DNA of 64,000 nt from the NCBI GenBank assembly GCA_030533325.1, contig JAUNJJ010000006.1, forward strand, positions 1 to 64,000. Direction: 5' to 3'. This stretch comes from Oscillospiraceae bacterium. GTDB taxonomy: Bacteria; Bacillota; Clostridia; Oscillospirales; Ruminococcaceae. The first letter of the stretch is position 1. Each line of letters begins with the position of its first letter. The notes beneath the pieces were generated by a model. The model was not told the DNA's origin. It made no database searches and saw nothing but the letters and a program-made list of their open reading frames with translations. Shown piece after piece: positions 1 through 7,736 of this stretch. The position numbers and the translations under genes were made by a program.

Positions 1-11
1 TTTCTAAGTAT

Positions 12-40
12 ATTATACCACGTTTTTTATGTTATTTCAA
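12..40 (-). promoter_or_regulatory. SigA-type promoter for a gene beyond the left edge
   Basis: Read on the minus strand there is TTGAAA (35-40), a 17-base spacer, and TATAAT (12-17). It would fire leftwards out of the window. No gene is visible in 1-190 itself. Confidence 0.55.
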
Positions 41-143
41 CGTAGAAATGTTAAGTGATTAATGCGAGAGAGACACATCTTCAAGGTATGAACACCTGCA
101 GGGTTCTCTCCCGAAATAACATAACTGAGAAAATTCACATACA

Positions 144-182
144 CAAAAAAACATCTGCTTCAGTTCGTCTTTGTTTGCAGAG
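144..182 (-). terminator. Weak terminator after gpr
   Basis: On the minus strand, just after the gpr stop, TCTGC (177-181) can pair with GCAGA (154-158), followed by a run of T (144-151). The stem is short and the loop long, so this is tentative. Confidence 0.35.
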
Positions 183-190
183 CGTTTTAT

Positions 191-1057
191 TCATCCGCAG
201 GCTATTTCAGCGGCATCTTCAAAGTCAAGTGAAGGCTGAAGGGCAAGATTTATGCTGGTTGCAATCAGACGGGAGGCATGGCTAATTATAGTATCAATAT
301 TTTTAGGGGTGACCATCATATCCGGAATCCCGGCATCAGCTTCATTACCGGTAATATTTTCAATTATCGTATGGATATCAATGATTGTCGGAACACCTAT
401 CGCTATAACAGGAACACCCAGTGTCTGCTCCGAAATCTCCATCCTTTTGTTTTCAACACCGCTTCCGGGTGAAATTCCGGTATCACAGATCTGAACCGTT
501 GTCCCCAGTCTTTCCGGTGATGAACAGACAAGTGCATCAATAATTATTATAAGCTCCGGACTGGTTTTTTCATAAACAGCCTTAACTATCTCTGCTGTCT
601 CTATTCCGGTTGTCCCCATTACTCCGGTCAGAAGAACACTTACATCCTTAAGACTGTCCAGAAAACTGTCCCCGGTATTCTGTCCCCTGATATGACGGGT
701 TGCCATAACACCTGAGGCTGTACACGGTCCGAGCGCGTCAGGGGTTATATCATCATTACCAAGTCCGGCAACAAGAATTTTCTCTCTGTTCCCTGCAAAA
801 GAACGAAGTTCCTCACAGAGCTCACTGACCATCTCACGGTAACGGTCTGAAATATGACTCAGTCTCGGTGCTTCAAGGGTAATGTATCTCCCCTTCCTTT
901 TGCCTATTTTTCTGCCGCTTTCGTCATCCTCAACTATGATTTCAGTTATATCAAAGGCAGAACCTCTTTTTATCTTTCTGATTCCTTCATATTTCCCCTC
1001 TGCATCAAAGGTTATACTTCCTGCCGCTTCCACAGCGAGATCCGTTCTCATACTCAT
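191..1057 (-). CDS. gpr: GPR endopeptidase (germination spore protease)
   Basis: GPR is the aspartate-type endopeptidase that digests small acid-soluble spore proteins during germination. The 288-residue protein begins MSMRTDLAVEA; RTDLA is the self-cleavage motif of the family. It shows GNDDITPDALGP (first catalytic Asp region) and IIIIDALVCSSPERLG (second catalytic Asp), plus the conserved PGSGVENKRMEIS and IGVPTIIDIHT blocks and the C-terminal MMVTPKNIDTII. Compared with Bacillus GPR (about 370 residues) it lacks an insert of roughly 60 residues before VTPK and has almost no propeptide: only three residues precede RTDLA instead of about 15. AAGGAG lies 12 bases before the ATG and no longer in-frame start is available. 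Monocistronic here. Identification is firm; the activation mechanism must differ in detail from the Bacillus zymogen. Confidence 0.93.
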   Translation of the reverse strand: MSMRTDLAVEAAGSITFDAEGKYEGIRKIKRGSAFDITEIIVEDDESGRKIGKRKGRYITLEAPRLSHISDRYREMVSELCEELRSFAGNREKILVAGLGNDDITPDALGPCTASGVMATRHIRGQNTGDSFLDSLKDVSVLLTGVMGTTGIETAEIVKAVYEKTSPELIIIIDALVCSSPERLGTTVQICDTGISPGSGVENKRMEISEQTLGVPVIAIGVPTIIDIHTIIENITGNEADAGIPDMMVTPKNIDTIISHASRLIATSINLALQPSLDFEDAAEIACG

Positions 1058-1139
1058 TTTTTCAGTACACTCCTTATTTTATTGTGATAGTATATAAATT
1101 AAGACTAAATTTTTTTCGATAATATTTTTATTTTACCTA

Positions 1140-1168
1140 TTGCAATTTATATCATAAAATGTTAAAAT
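1140..1168 (+). promoter_or_regulatory. Promoter of rpsT
   Basis: TTGCAA (1140-1145), 17-base spacer, TAAAAT (1163-1168). It predicts a leader of about 125 bases before rpsT. Confidence 0.6.
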
Positions 1169-1184
1169 TATTGTTAGACTGATT

Positions 1185-1252
1185 GCATGGTCGTTCCATG
1201 AATCGTTTTTCAGTAAAATCCAAAGCAGTTTCGTGTCTGCTGCTTTTATTTT
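1185..1252 (+). promoter_or_regulatory. Structured rpsT leader with an attenuator-like hairpin
   Basis: The leader holds CATGG-TCGTT-CCATG (about 1186-1200) and a second stem AAAGCAG (1222-1228) / CTGCTTT (1240-1246) followed by TATTTTA. The second looks like an intrinsic terminator upstream of the start codon, as expected for autoregulated ribosomal protein genes. I do not recognise a named leader family; function is inferred. Confidence 0.4.
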
Positions 1253-1298
1253 ATGTTCTTTATATTAATTTATCAAAAATTTTCGGAGGTAATTTATT

Positions 1299-1553
1299 AT
1301 GCCAAATATTAAATCTGCAATGAAGAGAGTTAAGGTTAACAAGGTTAAGGCTGCAAGCAACAAGGCAAGAAAGTCAAACCTCAAGACAATGCTTAAGAAG
1401 GCTGACGCAGCTGTAGCAACAAACGCAGCTGACAAGGAAGCAGCTATCAGACTCGCTATCAAGAGAGTTGACCAGGCTGCTGCAAAGGGTCTCATTCACA
1501 AGAACAAGGCTGCAAGAAAGAAGTCACAGCTTGCTAAGAAGCTCAACGGCTGA
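1299..1553 (+). CDS. rpsT: 30S ribosomal protein bS20
   Basis: Small-subunit primary binding protein contacting 16S rRNA. The 84-residue lysine/alanine-rich protein starts MPNIKSAMKRVK, typical of bS20, and ends in AARKKSQLAKKLNG; length is normal for the family. CGGAGG sits 8 bases before the ATG. Codon use (AAG for Lys, CTC for Leu) is that of a highly expressed gene. It stands alone between its own promoter and a strong terminator. Confidence 0.97.
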   Translation: MPNIKSAMKRVKVNKVKAASNKARKSNLKTMLKKADAAVATNAADKEAAIRLAIKRVDQAAAKGLIHKNKAARKKSQLAKKLNG

Positions 1554-1577
1554 TTTAACACTCAATAAGAATTATTA

Positions 1578-1614
1578 AACGGGAAATCACATTTATGTTG
1601 ATTTCCCGTTTTTT
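1578..1614 (+). terminator. Intrinsic terminator of rpsT
   Basis: A perfect 12-bp stem, AACGGGAAATCA (1578-1589) with TGATTTCCCGTT (1599-1610), then a T run. Confidence 0.92.
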
Positions 1615-1689
1615 GTGTTATCATTTTCAATAATATATCAGCGTAAAACAATTAAAAGAGTTATAATTTGCTGATTTTGCCCATACATC

Positions 1690-1718
1690 TTGACTTTTAA
1701 AAATAAAAGTAATATAAT
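1690..1718 (+). promoter_or_regulatory. Promoter of the cation/proton antiporter gene
   Basis: TTGACT (1690-1695), 17-base spacer, TATAAT (1713-1718). Leaves a leader of about 100 bases with no obvious riboswitch fold. Confidence 0.75.
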
Positions 1719-1821
1719 AGGTTTCGGACTTGAAAAGATACAGAAAACGCAGATTTTCTACACTGAAAATGCCGCGTGAGCTGTCTTTGTTAATACTTTT
1801 TCGATGAAAGGAATGTGCTGT

Positions 1822-3021
1822 ATGGATTTGCATTATCTATTGTTCATTGCCCTCATTCTTATGTCAACAAAAGTTTTCGGACTTATGACAAAGAAAATTA
1901 ACCTTCCTCAGGTAGTCGGCGCACTTGCTGCCGGTCTTGTTCTCGGCCCGGGACTTCACCTCGTGGAAGAAACCGAGTTCATAAAGAACCTCTCCGAAAT
2001 CGGTGTTATTGTTCTTATGTTTTCAGCCGGCCTTGAAACCGATATAAAGGAACTCAAAAAATGCGGCCTTGCTTCTTTTATAATCGCATTAATCGGTGTT
2101 CTCGTACCTCTTGCAGGCGGTTTCGGTGTTGCTTATTTGTTTAATAACGGAGAGAATACTCTTCCTACAAGTATATTTCTCCAGAATGTATTTATAGGAA
2201 TTATACTTACAGCAACCTCTGTAAGCATTACTGTTGAAACCCTCAAGGAACTGGGCAAACTTTCAACAAATGCCGGAAATGCAATCATAGGTGCTGCTCT
2301 TATCGATGATATTCTTGGTATCATAGCACTCACAGTAGTTACAAGCCTTGCCGATCCTTCTGTTGAAATCGGAAAGGTTCTCCTGAAGATTCTCCTTTTC
2401 TTTGTCTGCGGCGGACTTTTTGGTGTGCTCTTCCATATTCTCTTTGTAAGATGGACAGACCGTACAACTGCCAAGCTTCACAGATACAACGTAATGAGCT
2501 TTGCATTCTGTCTTCTCTTCGCTTATGCCGCTGAAGAATTTTTCGGAGTAGCTGATATTACAGGAGCATTCCTCGCAGGTATCCTCATCTCAACAAGTAC
2601 AAAGATAAAATACATCTCATCAAGATTTGAAACGCTTTCATACATGCTGCTTTCCCCTGTATTCTTTGCAAGTATCGGTCTTAATGTTAAACTTACAAAA
2701 GACAGCTTCAATTCAACAATAATTATCTTCACCCTCTTTCTCCTTATTGTTGCAATCCTCACAAAGATAGTCGGCTGCGGCATCGGTGCAAAGCTGTGCA
2801 AATACACAACAAAGGAAAGTATCCAGATTGGTATCGGAATGGTTTCACGAGGCGAAGTTGCTCTTATCGTAGCAAACAAGGGTCAGGCCGTAGGTCTTAT
2901 GGATGACAGATTCTTCGCTCCTATCGTAATCATGGTTGTTATCACAACTATCATAACTCCGATTCTTCTGAAAATAGCCTTTGCAGACAAGGCAGAGAAA
3001 AAAGCTGAAAAGCCTGCTTAA
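1822..3021 (+). CDS. CPA2-family Na+(K+)/H+ antiporter, membrane domain only
   Basis: Integral membrane cation/proton exchanger of the CPA2 (KefB/NapA-like) family, about 399 residues and 11-13 hydrophobic segments. Visible family signatures are LPQVVGALAAGLVLGPG near the N-terminus, the TATSVSITVETLKELGKL helix, and AALIDDILGI, whose paired Asp matches the DD motif of electrogenic NapA/NhaA-type exchangers. There is no TrkA-N or other cytoplasmic regulatory domain; the C-terminus is a short Lys/Glu tail. I place the start at 1822 (MDLHYLLF) because GAAAGGA lies nine bases upstream; an in-frame ATG at 1804 has no ribosome site. Single-gene unit with its own promoter and terminator. Cation specificity cannot be read from sequence. 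Confidence 0.85.
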   Translation: MDLHYLLFIALILMSTKVFGLMTKKINLPQVVGALAAGLVLGPGLHLVEETEFIKNLSEIGVIVLMFSAGLETDIKELKKCGLASFIIALIGVLVPLAGGFGVAYLFNNGENTLPTSIFLQNVFIGIILTATSVSITVETLKELGKLSTNAGNAIIGAALIDDILGIIALTVVTSLADPSVEIGKVLLKILLFFVCGGLFGVLFHILFVRWTDRTTAKLHRYNVMSFAFCLLFAYAAEEFFGVADITGAFLAGILISTSTKIKYISSRFETLSYMLLSPVFFASIGLNVKLTKDSFNSTIIIFTLFLLIVAILTKIVGCGIGAKLCKYTTKESIQIGIGMVSRGEVALIVANKGQAVGLMDDRFFAPIVIMVVITTIITPILLKIAFADKAEKKAEKPA

Positions 3022-3066
3022 TTACGCAGGATACAAATAAAACATAAATATTTTCATATTAAACAG

Positions 3067-3107
3067 AGATGGCAGAGTTCCACGGAATTCTGCCATCTCC
3101 GTTTTTT
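3067..3107. terminator. Bidirectional terminator between convergent genes
   Basis: AGATGGCAGAGTTC (3067-3080) pairs with GGAATTCTGCCATCT (about 3083-3097), one mismatch, followed by six T on the plus strand. It serves the antiporter gene and, less strongly, the minus-strand metallopeptidase gene. Confidence 0.85.
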
Positions 3108-3822
3108 ACTGTTTACCATCTCTTATAATTCGTGCCGCTGCTTTAAGTTCATTTTTTCTCTCCTTATGATCCGGCAGCATCCCTGACAAAAACTTATAAA
3201 AATCAGCCGAATGATCAGGGTGAATGAAATGAGTATATTCATGGCAGAAAACAAATTCTATAAGTCTCCTGTCGTACTTTATCAAATCTCTGTTAATGCT
3301 CATACGGAATTTAACAGGATTGCAGCTCCCCCATAGTGTCTTCATCTTCTTGTATGAATACTCCGGCTCATGAGATACATAGTCCCTGAACTTTTCATAA
3401 ACACTGTGTCCGATATCCTTAAGAACTTTTCTGCACTGAGTATCATACCATGCGTCAATCACTGCATCAGTACTGCAGCCGGCACTGTATACTATTATCT
3501 CATCACTGCATAACGTGACCATATTTGATGCAGCACTTTCCAGCTTAAGTCTATATGGTTTACCCAGAAAATACACGCTGCTGCCATCCTTAAGCCTGTC
3601 ATCTGTAGCTGCCGGTTTTATGCTGCTGTACTTTTTTACTGCCCTGAGTATCTCTGATGATTTCTTTCTGAAAAAATCCTCTATATACTCCACAGGTACC
3701 CTGCTGCCGGCCGAAACAAAAACAAGTCCGCCGGGTTTTATACGAATGTTTATGTTTCTGACGTTTTTATATTCGAGCTCGTACACAAGCTCTTCTCCTT
3801 CGAGCATAATCTTTCTTCTCAT
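3106..3822 (-). CDS. YgjP/DUF45-family zinc metallopeptidase-like protein
   Basis: A 238-residue cytoplasmic protein of the YgjP-like metallopeptidase family (Pfam DUF45). The zinc signature HEYTHFIHPDHSADFY (HExxH with downstream H) is near residue 195, preceded by the family hallmark WGSCNPVKFRMSINRDL. The N-terminal third has the usual beta-rich section (NIRIKPGGLVFVSAG). Substrates are not established; members are often found with restriction or DNA-repair genes, but here the neighbours are unrelated. No signal peptide. AAAGGAG ten bases before the ATG fixes the start. Confidence 0.85.
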   Translation of the reverse strand: MRRKIMLEGEELVYELEYKNVRNINIRIKPGGLVFVSAGSRVPVEYIEDFFRKKSSEILRAVKKYSSIKPAATDDRLKDGSSVYFLGKPYRLKLESAASNMVTLCSDEIIVYSAGCSTDAVIDAWYDTQCRKVLKDIGHSVYEKFRDYVSHEPEYSYKKMKTLWGSCNPVKFRMSINRDLIKYDRRLIEFVFCHEYTHFIHPDHSADFYKFLSGMLPDHKERKNELKAAARIIRDGKQ

Positions 3823-3959
3823 GTAAAAAAATCTCCTTTTATGTATTATATACCATATTATACTCTTTTTTTCAGTTTATTTCAAGACAGAAACAAAAAA
3901 AATTTCCACAAAATCCATAAGTGAATTTTGTGGAAATTTAAGGGATTTATTCAAAAATC

Positions 3960-5621
3960 TTATGCAGACTGTTCATCAAGAAATGCAAGTGCCTGAACAG
4001 CATCCCAGAATATTCTCTCTTCGCCGACTTTTTCTATAAACCCGGCACGTTCAAGAGTACCTCTTACACGAGGCTGAACACCACTGAAAAGAATATTTAC
4101 ATTATTCTTTGTATAAGTATCAAAAAGTTCCTCAAGTTCTGCGATGGCTGAGTCATCTACCATAGGAACGCCTCTCATGGAGAATACAATGGAAGCTGCA
4201 CCATCCAGCTGTGAAAGGCATTCTGTAAGCTTTTCCTGTGTACCGAAGAAAAGAGGTCCGGCAAGATAGACAAGCTTTGTTCCTGCCATTGATGATGAGA
4301 GTTCATGACCTGCACTGCGAAGTCTCTTTTTATCAACATCACTTATATCAATACGAAGTTCACAGTTCTTTACGATAAAGATGAGCATTGAGAGCACAAC
4401 GCCAATAACAATAGCAACTGTAAGGTCAAACACAACAGTTGCAACCATTGTGATTATGTACTGAAGAGCTGAGTTTTTGAGCTTCTTGCTGAAAATATTC
4501 TTTATTGTTTCCCACTCATTCATTCTCCATGCTGTTACCATAAGAACACCGGCAAGAGCTGCAAGCGGTATCTTTGACATAACAGGTCCGAGAAGGAACA
4601 TGGAAGCAATAAGTGTCAGTGAATGGAAGATGCTTACGAGCCTTGTCTGTCCGCCTGATTTTATAGCAACACTTGTACGTGCAATAGCAGCAGTTGCAGG
4701 AACACCACCGCAGAAAGGAATGAGCATATTGCCTACGCCCTGTGCTATAAGTTCTCTCTGGGCATCAAGTTTTTCATTTTTCATCTTTCCTGCCGATGCA
4801 CCGCAGAGAAGGCTCTCAATCATGCCAAGAGCTGCAACTGAAACAGCAGGTGAGATATATTCCATAAGTTTATCGAAGTCTTTTACATTTTCAAAAATAA
4901 CAGCAGGTGTAAGTCTTGTATCAAGAAGAAGTGACTTCGGAATATCTCCTACCTGCTTGACATCAAAGTCAAAGATAAGTTCAACAATAAGAGCTATAAT
5001 AATAGAAGCGAGCGATGCAGGAAATCTCGCATTGAGCTTCTTAGGATAAAAAATCATTATAAGTACAACAAGCACACCGAACATCACAGCTTTCAAATCC
5101 GGTGTAAATCCGAGTCGTCCATATGATATAAGCTTAAGAACTGCCTTGCTGCCTTCAGAATATGTACCGAAAAAATTATCAATCTGCCCAAGTGCAATGA
5201 TAATAGCAATACCTGAGGTAAATCCGGTAATAACTGGTGCAGGAATATATGAAACAAGCTTTCCGACCTTAAGAAGTGCTGCAAGTATAAGAATAATTCC
5301 CGAAAGGAATCCGGCAAACAGAACGCCTTCAACGCCGTTTTTTGCAGAAAGTGTAAGAAGAATAGCAGCCATAGCTCCTGTAGGTCCTGAGATCTGATAT
5401 GAGGCACCTCCGAGAATACCAATGACTATTCCGGCAATAATAGCAGTGATAAGACCTGAAGCAGCATCAGCACCGGAGCTTACACCAAAGGCAAGTGCAA
5501 GCGGAAGAGCAACTGCTGCAACTGTAAGCCCGGACATAAGGTCTGCAGATAATTTTTTTCCGTTATAGCCTGAAAATTCTTTTTTCAGGTCTGTAACATA
5601 CTTTTTCAGCATAATATACAT
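3960..5621 (-). CDS. SulP-family anion permease with STAS domain
   Basis: Inner-membrane anion transporter or exchanger (sulfate, bicarbonate or dicarboxylate) of the SLC26/SulP family, 553 residues. The membrane domain spans about residues 25-410, with the conserved VALPLALAFGVSSG and YQISGPTGAMA blocks near the start of the transport domain and GGVPATAAIARTSVAIKSGG later. A C-terminal STAS domain covers about 435-545 with SMRGVPMVDDSAIAELEEL, the segment around the regulatory phosphosite of anti-sigma antagonists. The listed ATG and an ATG three codons downstream (5612, MLKKYVTDL) are both possible; GAGAG nine bases before the second may favour it. Monocistronic with its own promoter. In a CO2-fixing rumen-type anaerobe bicarbonate is an attractive substrate, but this is inference. 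Confidence 0.9.
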   Translation of the reverse strand: MYIMLKKYVTDLKKEFSGYNGKKLSADLMSGLTVAAVALPLALAFGVSSGADAASGLITAIIAGIVIGILGGASYQISGPTGAMAAILLTLSAKNGVEGVLFAGFLSGIILILAALLKVGKLVSYIPAPVITGFTSGIAIIIALGQIDNFFGTYSEGSKAVLKLISYGRLGFTPDLKAVMFGVLVVLIMIFYPKKLNARFPASLASIIIALIVELIFDFDVKQVGDIPKSLLLDTRLTPAVIFENVKDFDKLMEYISPAVSVAALGMIESLLCGASAGKMKNEKLDAQRELIAQGVGNMLIPFCGGVPATAAIARTSVAIKSGGQTRLVSIFHSLTLIASMFLLGPVMSKIPLAALAGVLMVTAWRMNEWETIKNIFSKKLKNSALQYIITMVATVVFDLTVAIVIGVVLSMLIFIVKNCELRIDISDVDKKRLRSAGHELSSSMAGTKLVYLAGPLFFGTQEKLTECLSQLDGAASIVFSMRGVPMVDDSAIAELEELFDTYTKNNVNILFSGVQPRVRGTLERAGFIEKVGEERIFWDAVQALAFLDEQSA

Positions 5622-5662
5622 CTCTCTTCTGTAAATTTTTTTGATTTTTCACAACCTTTGAT

Positions 5663-5691
5663 ATTATACCACTTAATCAGATGCGTTTCAA
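5663..5691 (-). promoter_or_regulatory. Promoter of the sulP gene
   Basis: Minus strand: TTGAAA (5686-5691), 17-base spacer, TATAAT (5663-5668). Between it and the divergent promoter at 5897 the AT-rich stretch 5692-5896 holds nothing else I can support. Confidence 0.7.
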
Positions 5692-5896
5692 TTATAAGAG
5701 TAGACAAAAATACAATGCCTCACAATAAACGATAATTGCATTTTGCTAAAAACAAACACAGATAATGCAGAATACAGTCAACATAATATTTACTTTGTGT
5801 ACATACTCAATGTCCAGTATATGATTAATAATACAATTTTATATTTTCAAAATAAAAACAATAAATCAGGCAGGACTTTTCTTAACTAAAAAAATA

Positions 5897-5925
5897 TTGA
5901 TTTTTCACGATTAATGAGTTATAAT
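5897..5925 (+). promoter_or_regulatory. Promoter of the GGDEF-EAL gene
   Basis: TTGATT (5897-5902), 17-base spacer, TATAAT (5920-5925), about 35 bases before the preferred start codon. Confidence 0.7.
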
Positions 5926-5961
5926 TAATAAGATTGGATAATATACGTGAAAAGGATTTCA

Positions 5962-7644
5962 ATGACAATTGTTAATTATTTCGGAAGGGGTTCTGCTTTG
6001 AAAAACAAGAATAAATCCAACATACTCATTGTTGCCGTTTTCTTCATTTTTTATTTCTTTGGCTATATGATGATAGTAATGCTTAATGATATCAGCCAGG
6101 ATTCAATACCCTTTATGGGAGGAGAGATTCAGATTGCAAGCATCAGCGGCATAATCGCCTCGCTGCAGATGATGATAAGCGTAACCTTATCCGGCATAAA
6201 TCTCAGATTCGCCAGAATATCTGCTCATTTGCTTCCGTTATTTTCAGCGATATCCACAACGCTCTATATTATGCGTTCCGGTAATCCCACAGCGATTCCG
6301 GGAGTAACAATGCAGGCAGTATGCTTCATCGCAGTTATAATTATACATAATTTAATAAAAAGACGCGAAAAGGACGCTCTTACTGATTATCTGACCGGAG
6401 CTCATAACAGAAGAAGTATATCGAACAGCCTTGAGCGTATGGTAAAGTCCGGGAAACCATTCAGCGTAATATATGTTGATATAGACGAATTCAAGTTTAT
6501 CAATGATAACTACGGTCACAAAATTGGTGACAGAGTTATAAAAGTCATCGCTTCCAGAATAAGTGACCTGATTGATTCAAAAACAGTATTCGGCCGAATA
6601 GGAGGAGATGAATATATTCTTCTTGTTCCCGGCGACATTTCCGTATCCGAAAAACTCTCCGGTGACATACTTGATGCTGTAAAAAAAGAAATATACATAG
6701 GCGATACAAACACCTGCCACTACCTTACTGCAAGTATAGGAATATCTCAGTTTCCGAAAGATTCAAAAAATTCTTCTGAACTTATCAGATATGCCGATAT
6801 CGCAATGTACAGTGTTAAATCCACAGGTAAAAACGGCATAAAGCTTTTTGAAAAAGAGCTTGAAACTGAAATGATGCGAATATCCGGTATAGAGTCTCTT
6901 GCCCAGAAATACATAACAGAGGAAAGCTTTAAGTTTGCCTACCAGCCTCAGTACTGTGCAAAAACAAAAAAACTTCGTGGTTTTGAAACTCTCCTCCGCA
7001 TCCGTGAAGAGGACCGGAACATAGTTTCAACACAGGAACTTATTTCTGTAGCTGAAAAATCTGATATCATATTCCGCATAGACGAATATGTACTGAAAAA
7101 AGCACTTGAAGAATTCAAACCCAATATACAGAAGTACAGTGATCTTATTCTCTCTGTAAATATTTCAGCCAAGCATATTTCAAAAAAAGGATTCCCTCTG
7201 GCAGTTGAACGTATACTTGCAGAAACCGGATTTCCTGCTGAACAGCTTGAAATAGAAATAACAGAATACTGCCTTGCCGGTTCTGTTGACACAACTATAC
7301 AAAATATGAACAAACTCAGAAAACTCGGCATAAAAATTGCCCTTGATGACTTCGGCACCGGTTATGCTTCACTCTCGTATCTCTCAAGACTTCCTGTCAA
7401 CCTTCTGAAAATTGACAAAAGCTTCATTGACAGACTCAGTGACAGCAGCTCAGTGGACTTCATAAGTGCCATCATCTCAATGGGACATATTCTCGGATGT
7501 GAAGTTATTTCCGAAGGTATTGAATCACAGTCCCAGCTTGACATAGTAACGGAAAAGAACTGCGACTTCATACAGGGATTTCTGTGGGGCGCACCTCTTG
7601 ATATTAAAATGGCATCTGAACTCTGTGAAAAAATATGCAGGTAA
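5962..7644 (+). CDS. Membrane GGDEF-EAL protein (cyclic di-GMP metabolism)
   Basis: Predicted bifunctional or phosphodiesterase-dominant cyclic di-GMP enzyme. Four hydrophobic segments occupy roughly residues 15-130 with no recognisable sensor domain. A GGDEF domain follows (about 140-295); its signature is GGDEY (214-218), Tyr replacing Phe, and no RxxD inhibitory site lies five residues upstream. The EAL domain (about 310-555) keeps the catalytic set: ETLLR (342-346, Thr in place of Ala), NISAKH, EIEITE, DDFGTGYASL, KIDKSFI, EGIE and QGFLWG. The metal and substrate residues are therefore present and hydrolysis is likely. The start is uncertain: GTG 5947, ATG 5962 (AAAAGGA five bases away, preferred), or TTG 5998 with GGAAGGGG upstream. 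Monocistronic. Confidence 0.9.
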   Translation: MTIVNYFGRGSALKNKNKSNILIVAVFFIFYFFGYMMIVMLNDISQDSIPFMGGEIQIASISGIIASLQMMISVTLSGINLRFARISAHLLPLFSAISTTLYIMRSGNPTAIPGVTMQAVCFIAVIIIHNLIKRREKDALTDYLTGAHNRRSISNSLERMVKSGKPFSVIYVDIDEFKFINDNYGHKIGDRVIKVIASRISDLIDSKTVFGRIGGDEYILLVPGDISVSEKLSGDILDAVKKEIYIGDTNTCHYLTASIGISQFPKDSKNSSELIRYADIAMYSVKSTGKNGIKLFEKELETEMMRISGIESLAQKYITEESFKFAYQPQYCAKTKKLRGFETLLRIREEDRNIVSTQELISVAEKSDIIFRIDEYVLKKALEEFKPNIQKYSDLILSVNISAKHISKKGFPLAVERILAETGFPAEQLEIEITEYCLAGSVDTTIQNMNKLRKLGIKIALDDFGTGYASLSYLSRLPVNLLKIDKSFIDRLSDSSSVDFISAIISMGHILGCEVISEGIESQSQLDIVTEKNCDFIQGFLWGAPLDIKMASELCEKICR

Positions 7645-7647
7645 ACA

Positions 7648-7720
7648 AACCCCCCCTGACTTTATCAGGGGGGGTTGTTATTCAAAAAAATATCCCCGTT
7701 TCAGAGCGGGGATATTTTTA
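7648..7720. terminator. Two adjacent hairpins between convergent genes
   Basis: First AACCCCCCCTGA (7648-7659) / TCAGGGGGGGTT (7665-7676). Second AAAAATATCCCCG (7686-7698) / CGGGGATATTTTT (7707-7719), with A/T runs on both sides, so it terminates both the GGDEF-EAL gene and pckA. Confidence 0.9.
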
Positions 7721-7736
7721 TATTATTAAATCAGAA

